In this document: positions 52,751 through 61,222 of the stretch, one piece after another
Numbering within the stretch: the first letter of the stretch is position 1
How the letters are laid out: each line of letters opens with the position of its first letter
Assembly (NCBI RefSeq): GCF_002777855.1
Contig: NZ_MEIK01000034.1
Span: 496,001 to 560,000 of the forward strand
DNA from: Snodgrassella alvi
Lineage (GTDB): Bacteria; Pseudomonadota; Gammaproteobacteria; Burkholderiales; Neisseriaceae
DNA length: 64,000 bases
Direction: 5' to 3'
Translations under genes and position numbers: made by a program
The notes under the pieces: model-generated
What the model saw: the letters and a program-made list of their open reading frames with translations, nothing else
Told to the model about the DNA's origin: nothing
The model's database searches: none

Positions 52751-53935
52751 TTACATTGTAATCACTGTCAGAGCATTGGCTAGATCAGCCTTTAAATCCA
52801 CCGCATGTTCCAGTCCAATCGATAAACGAATCAATCCTGGCTGAATAGCTGCATCTAGCTTAGCTTCAGGAGTCATGCGACCATGCGTAGTCGTCCATGG
52901 ATGCGTCACAGTAGATTTTACATCTCCAAGATTACCGGTTTTACTAAACAACGTTAAAGCATCAATCACCTGCCAAGCTGCCTGCTCTCCACCTTTTACT
53001 TCAAAAGCCACTACTATACCGCCACCTTGCTGCTGTTTGCGCACCAAAGCTTTTTGAGGATGATTTGCCAGCCCAGTGTAATGAACAGCCACGACTTGTG
53101 GTTGCGTAGACAGGAACTGAGCTACTTCTAATGCATTAGCACATTGTTTTTCCATGCGGACATATAATGTTTCCAATCCACTTAGCAACACCCACGCATT
53201 AAAAGGTGCCAGCACTTCCCCAGTAGTACGTACATGCTGGAAAATTTCATTAATCAAGGCTTCACTGCCACAAATTACGCCACCCATCACTCGCCCGTGG
53301 CCATCGATTGCCTTAGTAGCAGACTGTACGGATATATCAGCGCCCAGAGCCAGAGGTTGCTGTAATGCTGGAGAAAGAAAACTGTTATCCACCACCAGCA
53401 AAGCCTGATTAGTGTGCGCAATTTCTGCTAGTTTCCCAATATCAGCCAATTCATTTAGCGGATTAGATGGTGTTTCCACAAACAGCATACGTGTATTAGG
53501 ACGCATAGCTGCCTGCCATTCATCAGTATCAGTTTGGCTAACCAATGTTACTTCAATGCCAAAACGAGGCAGAATATTATTCAGTAAACCTATTGTGGTA
53601 CCAAACAAACTTTTACTAGCAACCAGATGATCACCGGCTTTCAACAAAGCCAAAAAAACGGCGTTAATAGCAGCCATTCCTGTAGAAGCTGCTAAACCAG
53701 CTTCGGCCTGCTCCAGCTGAGCTACTCGTGCCTGAAAAGCAGCAACATTTGGATTATTAGTACGAGTATATGTATAACCCGGTACCGAACCAGCAAATAG
53801 AGCCGCGCCGGCCTCAGCACTATCAAACATAAAACTACTGGTTAAAAACAAAGCAGAATTATGCTCATTATATGAAGTTTGTTCCTTAGCACCTCTGATC
53901 GCAATAGTTTCTGGGTGCAAATGCAATGTAGACAT
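52751..53935 (-). CDS. metZ: O-succinylhomoserine sulfhydrylase
   Basis: A 394-residue PLP enzyme of the Cys/Met metabolism family. The Schiff-base Lys208 is in SATKAIDGHGRVMGG, a sequence typical of MetZ rather than MetB/MetC. YTYTRTNNPN and the TGMAAI segment bind PLP. It makes homocysteine directly from O-succinylhomoserine and sulfide. Confidence 0.92.
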   Translation of the reverse strand: MSTLHLHPETIAIRGAKEQTSYNEHNSALFLTSSFMFDSAEAGAALFAGSVPGYTYTRTNNPNVAAFQARVAQLEQAEAGLAASTGMAAINAVFLALLKAGDHLVASKSLFGTTIGLLNNILPRFGIEVTLVSQTDTDEWQAAMRPNTRMLFVETPSNPLNELADIGKLAEIAHTNQALLVVDNSFLSPALQQPLALGADISVQSATKAIDGHGRVMGGVICGSEALINEIFQHVRTTGEVLAPFNAWVLLSGLETLYVRMEKQCANALEVAQFLSTQPQVVAVHYTGLANHPQKALVRKQQQGGGIVVAFEVKGGEQAAWQVIDALTLFSKTGNLGDVKSTVTHPWTTTHGRMTPEAKLDAAIQPGLIRLSIGLEHAVDLKADLANALTVITM

Positions 53936-54134
53936 AATAATTAAGTTAATCTATAAATATGAGTAAAGAATTGTGCCGTTTTTTTTTGGATTATGCAAAT
54001 AACCAGCTAATCAGATTCAGGAATGTAGTATTCTTTGTACCAGACTTCCCACACCAGTATATACAGCTAAATTTCTAAACATTGGGATACAGAATTCTCA
54101 TATTCACAGTTATAGCTAGGCAAAAGGAAAAAAT

Positions 54135-54917
54135 ATGTACTTTGTAATATCACCTGCAAAAAAACTGAATGAAAAAAAAGAAAATTTAACCCACAAACAT
54201 ACACAACCTGAGCTATTAACACAGGCCAGAAAATTAATACCAGTATTAAAACAGCTGGCTCCGCATGATATCGCCGAATTAATGGGTATTTCGGACAAAC
54301 TTGCAGTGCAGAATGCCGAGCGTTTTAACGACTGGCAGCCTCCTTTTACTCTAGAAAATGCAAAACAAGCAGTCTATTTGTTTAATGGTGATGTTTATGA
54401 AGGCCTTGATGTCACTACATTATCCTCTGAAGCTTTAAATTATATACAACTACATCTAGGTATACTTTCCGGTTTGTATGGTTTATTAAAGCCTCTGGAT
54501 CTAATTCAGCCTTATCGGCTGGAAATGGGCACCAAACTGGCAAATGAACACGGTAAGGATTTATATGAATTTTGGGGAAACACTATTACCCATACAGTAG
54601 AAAAAAATATGCAAGCTGCTCACGACAAAGTATTAATTAATCTGGCGTCACAGGAGTATTTCAAAGCCATTCAGCCATCAAAATTATCTGCACCTGTAAT
54701 TACACCCGTTTTCAAAGACCAAAAAAACGGTACCTATAAAATAATCAGCTTTTATGCCAAGCGTGCACGTGGTTTATTTGTGCGCTATGCTGCCCAAAAC
54801 GAACTGAGTGAACCAGAGCAACTTAAAAATTTCGATTGTGAAGGCTACTATTTCGACAAAGCATCATCTACAGATAAAGAATGGGTATTCCTAAGGGATG
54901 AAATACATCACTTATAA
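54135..54917 (+). CDS. yaaA: Peroxide-stress protein YaaA (DUF328)
   Basis: A 260-residue protein with the YaaA hallmarks: start MYFVISPAKKLN, FNGDVYEGLDV, HLGILSGLYGLLKPLDLIQPYRLEMGT and the YAKRARGLFVRY helix. In E. coli YaaA lowers free iron and protects DNA during peroxide stress. AAAAGGAA precedes the start. Confidence 0.95.
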   Translation: MYFVISPAKKLNEKKENLTHKHTQPELLTQARKLIPVLKQLAPHDIAELMGISDKLAVQNAERFNDWQPPFTLENAKQAVYLFNGDVYEGLDVTTLSSEALNYIQLHLGILSGLYGLLKPLDLIQPYRLEMGTKLANEHGKDLYEFWGNTITHTVEKNMQAAHDKVLINLASQEYFKAIQPSKLSAPVITPVFKDQKNGTYKIISFYAKRARGLFVRYAAQNELSEPEQLKNFDCEGYYFDKASSTDKEWVFLRDEIHHL

Positions 54918-55024
54918 AATTTAATTAAAAATAAAAATAATGATTTAGCAGATAACTGCAAATTATTAAGATAAAAAACTTGGCAAATGCGCATTTATCG
55001 TCTAATATGCGCATCTTCAAAGAC

Positions 55025-55115
<91 letters not shown>

Positions 55116-55207
55116 AATTATAATTAAAAAACACTCATTACTAAGATTTTTATTTTTTAATCTTTATAAAGCCCATAACAAAACGGGCATTGTCGACATA
55201 GGAAATT

Positions 55208-55690
55208 ATGGGAACTTATCGAGTGGCACAGATCTGTCCAAACGGACATGTTGCTACAACCGCAGCAGACGTTTATCCCGAATTTCGAGAAGCGTTCTGT
55301 TCGCAATGTGGAGAAGAGACTATAACACAATGCCCGAATTGCAGTGCACCTATCCGTGGTGACTATCACGTTGAAGACGTATTATATTTGGGTAGTGATT
55401 ACAAACCACCAGCGTTTTGCTATAACTGCGGTAAAGCGTTTCCTTGGACTGAACGAAAGATCGCAAGCGCTGTTGAGTTGGTTAACGTTCAGGCTGCTCT
55501 TTCCCCCGAAGAATTGCAACAGTTCCGTTCCGATTTGGCAGAACTGACGAAAAATAGTTCAAAATTGCAAGTTGCCTTGTCTCGCTTCAAGCAGGTAATG
55601 AGCAAAGTTGGAACACCAATCGCTTCTGGCGTGCGTGACATTATGATTGATGTTTTTAGCGAAGCAGTCAAAAAGGCAATTTGGGGGTGA
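55208..55690 (+). CDS. DUF2321-like zinc-ribbon protein
   Basis: A 160-residue protein. Residues 1-80 hold four Cys pairs or Cys-His motifs (CPNGH, CSQCGEE, CPNCSAP, CYNCGKAF), suggesting two zinc ribbons. The C-terminal half is helical (LSPEELQQFRSDLAELTK). It matches the DUF2321 pattern. The function is unknown. It lies directly after tRNA-Ser, at the edge of the accessory toxin-cassette region, and its base composition is visibly less AT-rich than the flanks, which suggests transfer. Confidence 0.7.
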   Translation: MGTYRVAQICPNGHVATTAADVYPEFREAFCSQCGEETITQCPNCSAPIRGDYHVEDVLYLGSDYKPPAFCYNCGKAFPWTERKIASAVELVNVQAALSPEELQQFRSDLAELTKNSSKLQVALSRFKQVMSKVGTPIASGVRDIMIDVFSEAVKKAIWG

Positions 55691-55768
55691 ACAGCTCTAG
55701 CTAGGTATTCTAATCACATCAAGCCGTTACTACGAAAATTTTGTGTCGTGGATTTTTCTTCAAGTCTT

Positions 55769-56161
55769 TTACAAGACTATTTCACCTCTCACCCTGCGCT
55801 CAGCATCTCTTTTCTTTACCTGCTCTGAAACGTAAACTCCATAAGTCGGTGTTTTTCTTTTTTCCATACATTGCTCGTACATGGGTTGATTCCATACACC
55901 ATTTGGAAATCCTATTCTTTCTACTCTATTTTCCGGCTTATTTGAAAGCTCTAAGCAATATTCTTGATTTTTACTTCTCAGCTCCTTCATTTGCGGCGAT
56001 TCAGCATTATAATAAGCATCACTTTTTTTATCAAAACTAATACTTGATGATCTTTCAACATAATAGCCATTATACCAGTCCGATATACTACACCCTTCTA
56101 ATAACAGACTGATACTAATCAAAATTAATAAGCGTTTTTTACTTGGGTGGTAGTACTGCAT
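55769..56161 (-). CDS. Putative immunity lipoprotein, paralogue of the upstream gene
   Basis: From ATG 56161 (AAAGGT upstream) it is 130 residues: MQYYHPSKKRLLILISISLLLEGC with the lipobox Cys, then SISDWYNGYYVERSS, then a conserved Pro-Asn-Gly/Met-Tyr pattern (FPNGVWNQPMYEQCMEK). It is clearly related to the protein at 56344-56742 (WYNGYYV, KPEN, YPNGV/FPNGV, ERRxRGEIV). The frame stays open upstream to 56290 but this part looks non-coding. The role as immunity to the adjacent lipase-like toxin is inferred from position. Confidence 0.7.
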   Translation of the reverse strand: MQYYHPSKKRLLILISISLLLEGCSISDWYNGYYVERSSSISFDKKSDAYYNAESPQMKELRSKNQEYCLELSNKPENRVERIGFPNGVWNQPMYEQCMEKRKTPTYGVYVSEQVKKRDAERRVRGEIVL

Positions 56162-56343
56162 GACGTTTTTTACCTTTATAATTAAGAAAATGTCTGCTTG
56201 GGGAAATGCTTGATTTATTCTTTGGCTAAATGGTCTAGGGGTATTTATCGGTATAGTAAAAGGCATCAGAGTATTTGCTGTCATTCTCATACACTGACGC
56301 CCGTTAATTAGCTATATGTCAAACAACTTAGTAATTACATGTC

Positions 56344-56742
56344 TTATTGGTTTTCAGGAACTATTTCACCACGAGCCCTACGCTCAGCTCGACGTTTTTC
56401 TGCCTGAATAGAAGAATAAGCATCAAAAGTTGGTGTTCCATTTTCTTTCATACAAATTTCATACATAGGTGAATTATAAACTCCGTTTGGATAACCCGCA
56501 CGTGATATTAAATTTTCAGGTTTTGATGCTAAATTTCTGCAAAAAACATCATTCATGTTTCTCAGTTGCTTAATTTCTTGGGATTCAGCATCATAATAAG
56601 CACTTCTTTCTTCAAGATAATGTTTCATCGATGACCTATCAACATAATAACCATTGTACCAGTCCGATATACTGCAACCACCTAATACCAGACTTATTCC
56701 TGTCAGAATTAATAACTTTTTTCTACTTGGGTGGATCTGCAT
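56344..56742 (-). CDS. Putative immunity lipoprotein
   Basis: A 132-residue lipoprotein from ATG 56742, chosen for its strong GGAGGAAA site. The lipobox is LGGC in LLILTGISLVLGGCS, followed by SISDWYNGYYVDRSS. The start lies inside the end of the upstream toxin frame (stop at 56723), the usual toxin-immunity coupling. A lipoprotein immunity suits a toxin that attacks membranes from the periplasm, as with Tli proteins for T6SS lipases. Confidence 0.72.
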   Translation of the reverse strand: MQIHPSRKKLLILTGISLVLGGCSISDWYNGYYVDRSSMKHYLEERSAYYDAESQEIKQLRNMNDVFCRNLASKPENLISRAGYPNGVYNSPMYEICMKENGTPTFDAYSSIQAEKRRAERRARGEIVPENQ

Positions 56743-58204
56743 AGTATTTCTTTCCTCCATAATTAAAGTAGCGTTTGTCATCAATCACATGAATCGGTAT
56801 TTGTGTAATTTTAATTGGTTTTAGTGTTTTTTTGTCATAAGTTGTCATGTTACCTTGGCGGTCTACCAGATTGATATTACCGTCTTCTCCTATCACTACT
56901 GCTTGAGCAATTGTTGGATTGATATATCGTCCATTTTGGTCAAGTTTAGGTTCAAATACAGTATCTTTAATTTTTCCAAATTCTGGATTTGGAATTGGTA
57001 ATCCTGTTTTTTTATTGATGTATTCTTTACCATTTGCATCAGTTAAATTTTTATCAAGATAATAAGCACCATTATAACTACTGTGACTGTAGCAGGAGCC
57101 TAAAGGATTACCAGTACAATCCCCTGCGGTAACTGGATTCAATCCTACCAGTCTGCCAACAAAGTCAGTATTGTTATTGCCCAGAAATAATGTGCTATTA
57201 ATACCATTTTCATCAACGTAGCCATTTTTGTTCAGCATGTCAAATTCGCCTACGATATTGGCTGCCGGCCCTAGATATTTAGTTTGTTCAATCGGTATAC
57301 CGGTTATTCCTTTTACATTTTGCAGATAAGCCGTGCTGACTTTGTCTGTCAGAGAACCGCGGATGTGGTTGTTAAACATAATTGGTGTACCGGTTTCTTT
57401 GGCCAATTCTTTCAATTCTGCGTTGGTTTTTTCGGCATTGGTCTTGGGCAGTCTGCCTCCAAACCATTCGTTGAGTTTATCCCACAAAGCATAGCTACCC
57501 ACTTCACTTAATGCCGGAATAGCTTCCGCGGTAGGGTTGTTGACCACTACATACAAATTGCCACTGGCCGCTGCATCAGGATTCTGTTTAACGGCATTTC
57601 TGAATGCGGCATCTTCGTTGTTGTAGATTCCTGGATTTGAAATCATTATTACTGATTTGCCATCCATTATCTGGCGGTAATCATAAATCTCAGTGGCCGT
57701 ACCCTCAAATGGTGCCCCTTGATTTTTTTCTTTGGTTATTTTGCTTTCGTCTCCGGCTGCCATGGCATCCTTAGCATTATTAATATCTTTACACTCGTAC
57801 TTAGCTGCTTCACCGTTGCAGGTAACTTTATATACTTGTCCGGCAGTGATGTGGCGAGCAGCATTTTTGGTGTAATCGGCATGCTGGGCAACGGTTTCTA
57901 ATGCTCCGATACCGATGTTACCTGCCCATATCAGACCAAGCGCGGTATCTAGATAGGCAACGTTCTGTTCTATTTTACGCCCTTCCTGTTCTAACTGGAT
58001 GCTCTTTTCGGTTCGTAAGCCATCGTGTTGCAGCCGCTCCAGTTGCGCTTCTTCATATTTTTTGCGCGCTTTTTGCAGTAGCTCTTTTTTCAAATCCTGC
58101 CGATTTTGGTCAAACTCCTGTGTGACTTCACGCTGTGTATCCAGCTCTTTCTGAACTTTGTCTTTGTCAAAGTTATTACTCAGGCATCGATATTCATGAG
58201 AATA
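56723..58204 (-). CDS. Orphan FhaB/CdiA C-terminal cassette: lipase-like toxin with altered nucleophile (5'-truncated)
   Basis: The frame is open from after a stop at 58205-58207, with no ATG; a TTG at 58093 gives 456 residues. It opens with LSNNFDKDKVQKELDTQREVTQEF, the joint shared with the two other cassettes. After a Lys/Glu-rich helix comes a domain homologous to the toxin at 58804-60717 (SNPGIYNN, LPKTNAEKTN, GITGIPIEQ, NTDFVGR, YSHSSY). The position of the expected nucleophile (NHSRGG in the sister) reads NHIRGS with Ile244, one base change from Ser. No promoter or start is evident, so it is probably a silent or inactive cassette. Confidence 0.7.
   Translation of the reverse strand, partial: YSHEYRCLSNNFDKDKVQKELDTQREVTQEFDQNRQDLKKELLQKARKKYEEAQLERLQHDGLRTEKSIQLEQEGRKIEQNVAYLDTALGLIWAGNIGIGALETVAQHADYTKNAARHITAGQVYKVTCNGEAAKYECKDINNAKDAMAAGDESKITKEKNQGAPFEGTATEIYDYRQIMDGKSVIMISNPGIYNNEDAAFRNAVKQNPDAAASGNLYVVVNNPTAEAIPALSEVGSYALWDKLNEWFGGRLPKTNAEKTNAELKELAKETGTPIMFNNHIRGSLTDKVSTAYLQNVKGITGIPIEQTKYLGPAANIVGEFDMLNKNGYVDENGINSTLFLGNNNTDFVGRLVGLNPVTAGDCTGNPLGSCYSHSSYNGAYYLDKNLTDANGKEYINKKTGLPIPNPEFGKIKDTVFEPKLDQNGRYINPTIAQAVVIGEDGNINLVDRQGNMTTYDKKTLKPIKITQIPIHVIDDKRYFNYGGKKYYADPPK
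58101..58184. repeat. 84-bp cassette joint repeat (copy A)
   Basis: It is almost identical to 60026-60109 and partly (about 75 bases, a few differences) to the matching joint of the first cassette. It encodes the LSNNF...VTQEFDQNRQ segment and marks the point where cassettes diverge. Confidence 0.85.
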
Positions 58205-58228
58205 TTATTATTATCAAAATATCAACCT

Positions 58229-58499
58229 TTATTTATGACGTTTTATATATTCTCTATAATATGGATTTTCTACCGGATAATCGGTTCGATTACCATTCTG
58301 GTCTATATAACGCCCATTTTCATCTACCAGATATTTTGCTGGTGGCTGTACATATCCATTCCTTGGATAAACCACTACTCTACTGCCCGTATATCCATTT
58401 GCTTAAAGCTGCTTTTGATATCTAGACACATCGGTGCTACAACCACTTATACAATAAAACTTGTTATCGCTATTAATTTCATTTTGCTTTCCATCATTT
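58229..58499 (-). pseudogene. Decayed C-terminal remnant of a lipase-like cassette toxin
   Basis: In one minus-strand frame this stretch reads FYCISGCSTDVSRYQKQL, a TAA at 58403-58405, then ANGYTGSRVVVYPRNGY and KYLVDENGRYIDQNGNRTD to a TAA at 58229. It aligns with the C-terminal part of the neighbouring toxin (FYGTATNVQQYADQLLINGYEGSKA and DVLVDEKGRNIDANGNLTG), with a deletion of the middle. The stop sits where the sister has Leu, so TTA to TAA would explain it. No start codon belongs to this frame. Confidence 0.55.
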
Positions 58500-58535
58500 T
58501 ATTTCCTTATACATAGATTAAATCTTTGCTTGAAT

Positions 58536-58802
58536 CTAAAATCCTTTTTTTCTTAGACATTCATTTCTGGCTGGTATATATACTTCACCTAACCAATCCT
58601 GCATTTCTTTAGATCCAATATATTCATTCTTCGGCCGTGGAAGTGAACGCAATTCTTCAAAGCACTCTTGTTTAGCTTTTTTTTCGGCTTCAGACGAGAA
58701 ATCCCAACCTGGTCCGTTCCAAAAACGGACTAAAGATTCATAACAGCCGGATAGTCCAAAACACAAGATGCCTATCAATAAAATATTAATGTTGTGTCTC
58801 AT
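58536..58802 (-). CDS. Small lipoprotein, putative immunity to the lipase-like toxin
   Basis: An 88-residue lipoprotein (LIGILCFGLSGC, lipobox Cys20) with a Lys/Glu-rich body, a LPRPKNEYIG motif and several Cys. It begins directly after the toxin stop at 58804, in the position of a CdiI-type immunity gene. The family is not recognised. Periplasmic or membrane anchoring fits protection against a lipid-attacking toxin. Confidence 0.7.
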   Translation of the reverse strand: MRHNINILLIGILCFGLSGCYESLVRFWNGPGWDFSSEAEKKAKQECFEELRSLPRPKNEYIGSKEMQDWLGEVYIPARNECLRKKGF

Positions 58803-58803
58803 T

Positions 58804-60948
58804 TCATTTCACTCCTTGCCTTGCTTTTGAGGGTTTGACTAAAACCGGTAAAGAGGGATTAACTTGGTTTAAATTATGATTTGATCCCTTCAACCATTTT
58901 TTATTCCAATCATCTAAATAAGGATTATCAACTTTTTTATCGCCCGTCAAATTTCCGTTTGCATCTATATTTCTACCTTTTTCATCTACCAAAACATCTT
59001 TTGGTTTTTCTCTAAAATAGCTACTGTGCGAATACATAAAGGGTTTATCTTCTACGCCACCTGTAGGTGGATTACCTCCTATCGTATATTGACTACGGAA
59101 CAATATTAGCGGACTTCTACCCACAAAATCGGTGTAATGCACTGCTGAATATGCTTTACTTCCTTCATAACCATTTATTAGTAGCTGGTCTGCATACTGT
59201 TGTACATTAGTTGCTGTACCGTAAAATCTTGCTTCTCTTATTGGTATGCCGGTTAATCCATTTCGATTAGCATACTGTAGCGCATTACTTGCCGTCATCC
59301 CACCACGACTGTGGTTACTTAGGTCTATTTTATAGCCTTTTTCTTTGGCATACTCATAAAGTAATATATTTGCTTTTTCTGAATTGGTCAAAGGAAGGTA
59401 GCTACCGCCCAAATCATTCACTTTATCATAAAATGCATATACTCCTTCTGATAAAAAATTGCTGGTTGGTGGATTGGCTGCTACATAGATACCATCTGCT
59501 CCTGTTTCCCACAAGTTCTGCTTAACCGCATTTTTTAAAGCATCATTTAATGGGTTGAGTATGCCAGGATTGGATATGGTTATTACACCTGTGTTCTGTC
59601 CAGGTTTGATTTCATTTATATCAAATATCTGTCTTTTATTCCCTATTTCTGCATAGGGACTGTCTGCATCTATCGGTCTGGTTTTCTTGTTATCGTAACT
59701 GTTATTGGAACAATATAAACCATCTTGTGCACAGGTCACATTCCATATCTGTATTGGTCTTCTGGCTGCTCTAACTGCGGGGTCAATAATAGCGCCGCCA
59801 TCTGCATAAACCAGTGCAGCAGTATTACCATACCCATAAACCGTACCTAATATCATATCTGTATAGAAGGCGGCTTTGTCCCATTTATCGGCACTCCCTT
59901 CCAGTGCCAGTGATTCGTTAGTGTTATAACCATTTTTGCCGTCTATATAGTTGTCCTTACGAATATTTTCTGCCTGTTGGCGTTTATTATCGGCGATTTT
60001 ATGCAAGATATTGCGTAATTCTTGACGATTTTGGTCAAACTCCTGTGTGACTTCACGCTGTGTATCCAGCTCTTTCTGAACTTTGTCTTTGTCAAAGTTG
60101 TTGCTCAGGTAGCCGGCTTTATCCGCATAGTTGTCGCTGCTGGTATCGGTATGAATTCCAGCTATGGTTTCGGCTACACTTTTGCCAGTTTTCTGCTGCT
60201 GGGCAGCAGCATCCGTAATGATGATGTTGCTCGTATTGATGCCGCTGTGGGTGGTACTGCTGCTATGGCCACTATCGTGTCCGAAGCCAAGGGACTTGCT
60301 GGCACCCGTTTCACCCTGATTAGCCAGGTTAATCTTGTCATTACCAGTAGGCTGTTTTTGTCCCAGTGTTGATCCACTAACGCTGCCACTGGCACCGATA
60401 CCAATACTACTGCCACTGTAATCACTATGATTTTGGATATCGCTGCTCGTCAGGCTGCCGGTAATTACTTGGTTTTTGCCTGCCGCTTCGGCTGCTGCAG
60501 TAGAGGTGATGATGGCACCTTTGAGGTCGGTATTACCTTTGATGTTGAGCTGGTAGCCATTGTCACCGGCAATGATGCCGCTTTGTTCTGTTACAGCAGC
60601 ATAATCGGCTTTAATTTTGCTTTTACTAAAGCTGGCAGAGGCGGATGCGCCATAGCCTACGGTAACCTGCCCGCTGATATTCTGCTGTTTGCTGTTATAT
60701 TTGGCTGTGTCCTGCAAGCTTTCGATATTTAGTTCGGCTGCATCAATCTGTACGCCTTTACCTGCTACCTGTGCGCCTTTGATGTTGGTGGCTCCGCCGC
60801 TGGTAAGGCTGGTGTTGCCGCTGCTGCTTCCAATATGGCTGTTGCGGTAGCTGGTTTCGTCGCCATTGCCATGTCCTTTGCCGGCATTAACTCCGGCAGT
60901 AATACCTAACTTTGGACCACCTGAACCAATGCTGATGGATAACTTGGT
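58804..60948 (-). CDS. Orphan FhaB/CdiA C-terminal cassette: putative alpha/beta-hydrolase (lipase-like) toxin (5'-truncated)
   Basis: The frame is open from after a TAG at 60949-60951 and has 714 codons; a TTG at 60717 gives a 637-residue product. N-terminal part: FHA-repeat region of a two-partner-secreted protein (SGQVTVGYGASASASFSKSKI, GDNGYQLNIKGNTDLKGA). It reaches VTQEFDQNRQ and switches at once to the toxin, without a VENN pretoxin. Toxin features, numbered from 60717: SNPGI, a Gly-Ile-Tyr-Val-Ala segment, NHSRGG with Ser470 as probable nucleophile, then TDFVGR (Asp) and YSHSSY (His) as possible triad partners. The lipid target is inference. Confidence 0.72.
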   Translation of the reverse strand, partial: TKLSISIGSGGPKLGITAGVNAGKGHGNGDETSYRNSHIGSSSGNTSLTSGGATNIKGAQVAGKGVQIDAAELNIESLQDTAKYNSKQQNISGQVTVGYGASASASFSKSKIKADYAAVTEQSGIIAGDNGYQLNIKGNTDLKGAIITSTAAAEAAGKNQVITGSLTSSDIQNHSDYSGSSIGIGASGSVSGSTLGQKQPTGNDKINLANQGETGASKSLGFGHDSGHSSSTTHSGINTSNIIITDAAAQQQKTGKSVAETIAGIHTDTSSDNYADKAGYLSNNFDKDKVQKELDTQREVTQEFDQNRQELRNILHKIADNKRQQAENIRKDNYIDGKNGYNTNESLALEGSADKWDKAAFYTDMILGTVYGYGNTAALVYADGGAIIDPAVRAARRPIQIWNVTCAQDGLYCSNNSYDNKKTRPIDADSPYAEIGNKRQIFDINEIKPGQNTGVITISNPGILNPLNDALKNAVKQNLWETGADGIYVAANPPTSNFLSEGVYAFYDKVNDLGGSYLPLTNSEKANILLYEYAKEKGYKIDLSNHSRGGMTASNALQYANRNGLTGIPIREARFYGTATNVQQYADQLLINGYEGSKAYSAVHYTDFVGRSPLILFRSQYTIGGNPPTGGVEDKPFMYSHSSYFREKPKDVLVDEKGRNIDANGNLTGDKKVDNPYLDDWNKKWLKGSNHNLNQVNPSLPVLVKPSKARQGVK
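60041..60883. repeat. 843-bp direct repeat, copy B
   Basis: It matches 63032-63874 base for base apart from scattered substitutions and with no length change. It encodes the FHA-type part up to VTQEF of two cassettes. Ends are sharp: TCCTGTGTGA on one side, ATGTCCTTTGCCG on the other. Confidence 0.92.
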
Positions 60949-60951
60949 CTA

Positions 60952-61024
60952 CTTTGTCCTGCGGACTGATAATGCTTAGTTTGCCGTCAATATCTGCATT
61001 GATACTGTTGACAGTGGCCTGTGA
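60952..61024 (-). pseudogene. Frameshifted FHA fragment 5' of the second cassette
   Basis: On the minus strand one frame reads VNSINADIDGKLSIISPQDKVDQ, typical FHA sequence. It then loses frame, and the next frame resumes KLSISIGSGGPKLGITAG in the long cassette ORF. So the cassette is not just cut but also frameshifted at its 5' end. Homology stops near 61020. Confidence 0.55.
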
Positions 61025-61129
61025 CCACTATCAGTGTGGCTAAAGCGGGTTGGCTTTTATGTGGGATGCCCTGATATCATTCAGATTGAACAGGGCAAGT
61101 TGGTAGTAGAGATTGATTTGCTGCTTTAA
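61025..61129 (+). pseudogene. SymE-like C-terminal fragment
   Basis: A 34-codon plus-strand remnant (PLSVWLKRVGFYVGCPDI then IQIEQGKLVVEIDLLL, stop) resembles the C-terminal part of SymE-family proteins (WLxxAGFxxGxxxxVxVxxGxLxI). SymE-like genes occur in polymorphic-toxin loci. It has no start codon and lies at the breakpoint of the FHA fragment. Confidence 0.4.
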
Positions 61130-61222
61130 AACGATATTAAAGAACTCTATTAATTTTTAATTGGTTATTTTCATGATTTATTTAATTATGATCTTAATTC
61201 TAAATTTTAACTAATAAACTAT

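Noticed and set aside
56162-56290. N-terminal extension of the last lipoprotein (start at 56290)
   Set aside because: The extension would place the lipoprotein signal peptide inside the protein. The ATG at 56161 with AAAGGT upstream restores a normal signal peptide.
58403-58497. Possible short lipoprotein frame starting ATGATGGAAAGC with AAGGAAA upstream
   Set aside because: The frame stops after 16 codons. The better explanation is the toxin-tail remnant in another frame, which continues across the whole stretch and aligns with the sister toxin.
58106-58516. Plus-strand ORF of 136 codons opposite the cassette remnant
   Set aside because: It runs through the conserved joint repeat and the remnant on the opposite strand; its hydrophobic composition is a by-product of AT-rich antisense sequence.
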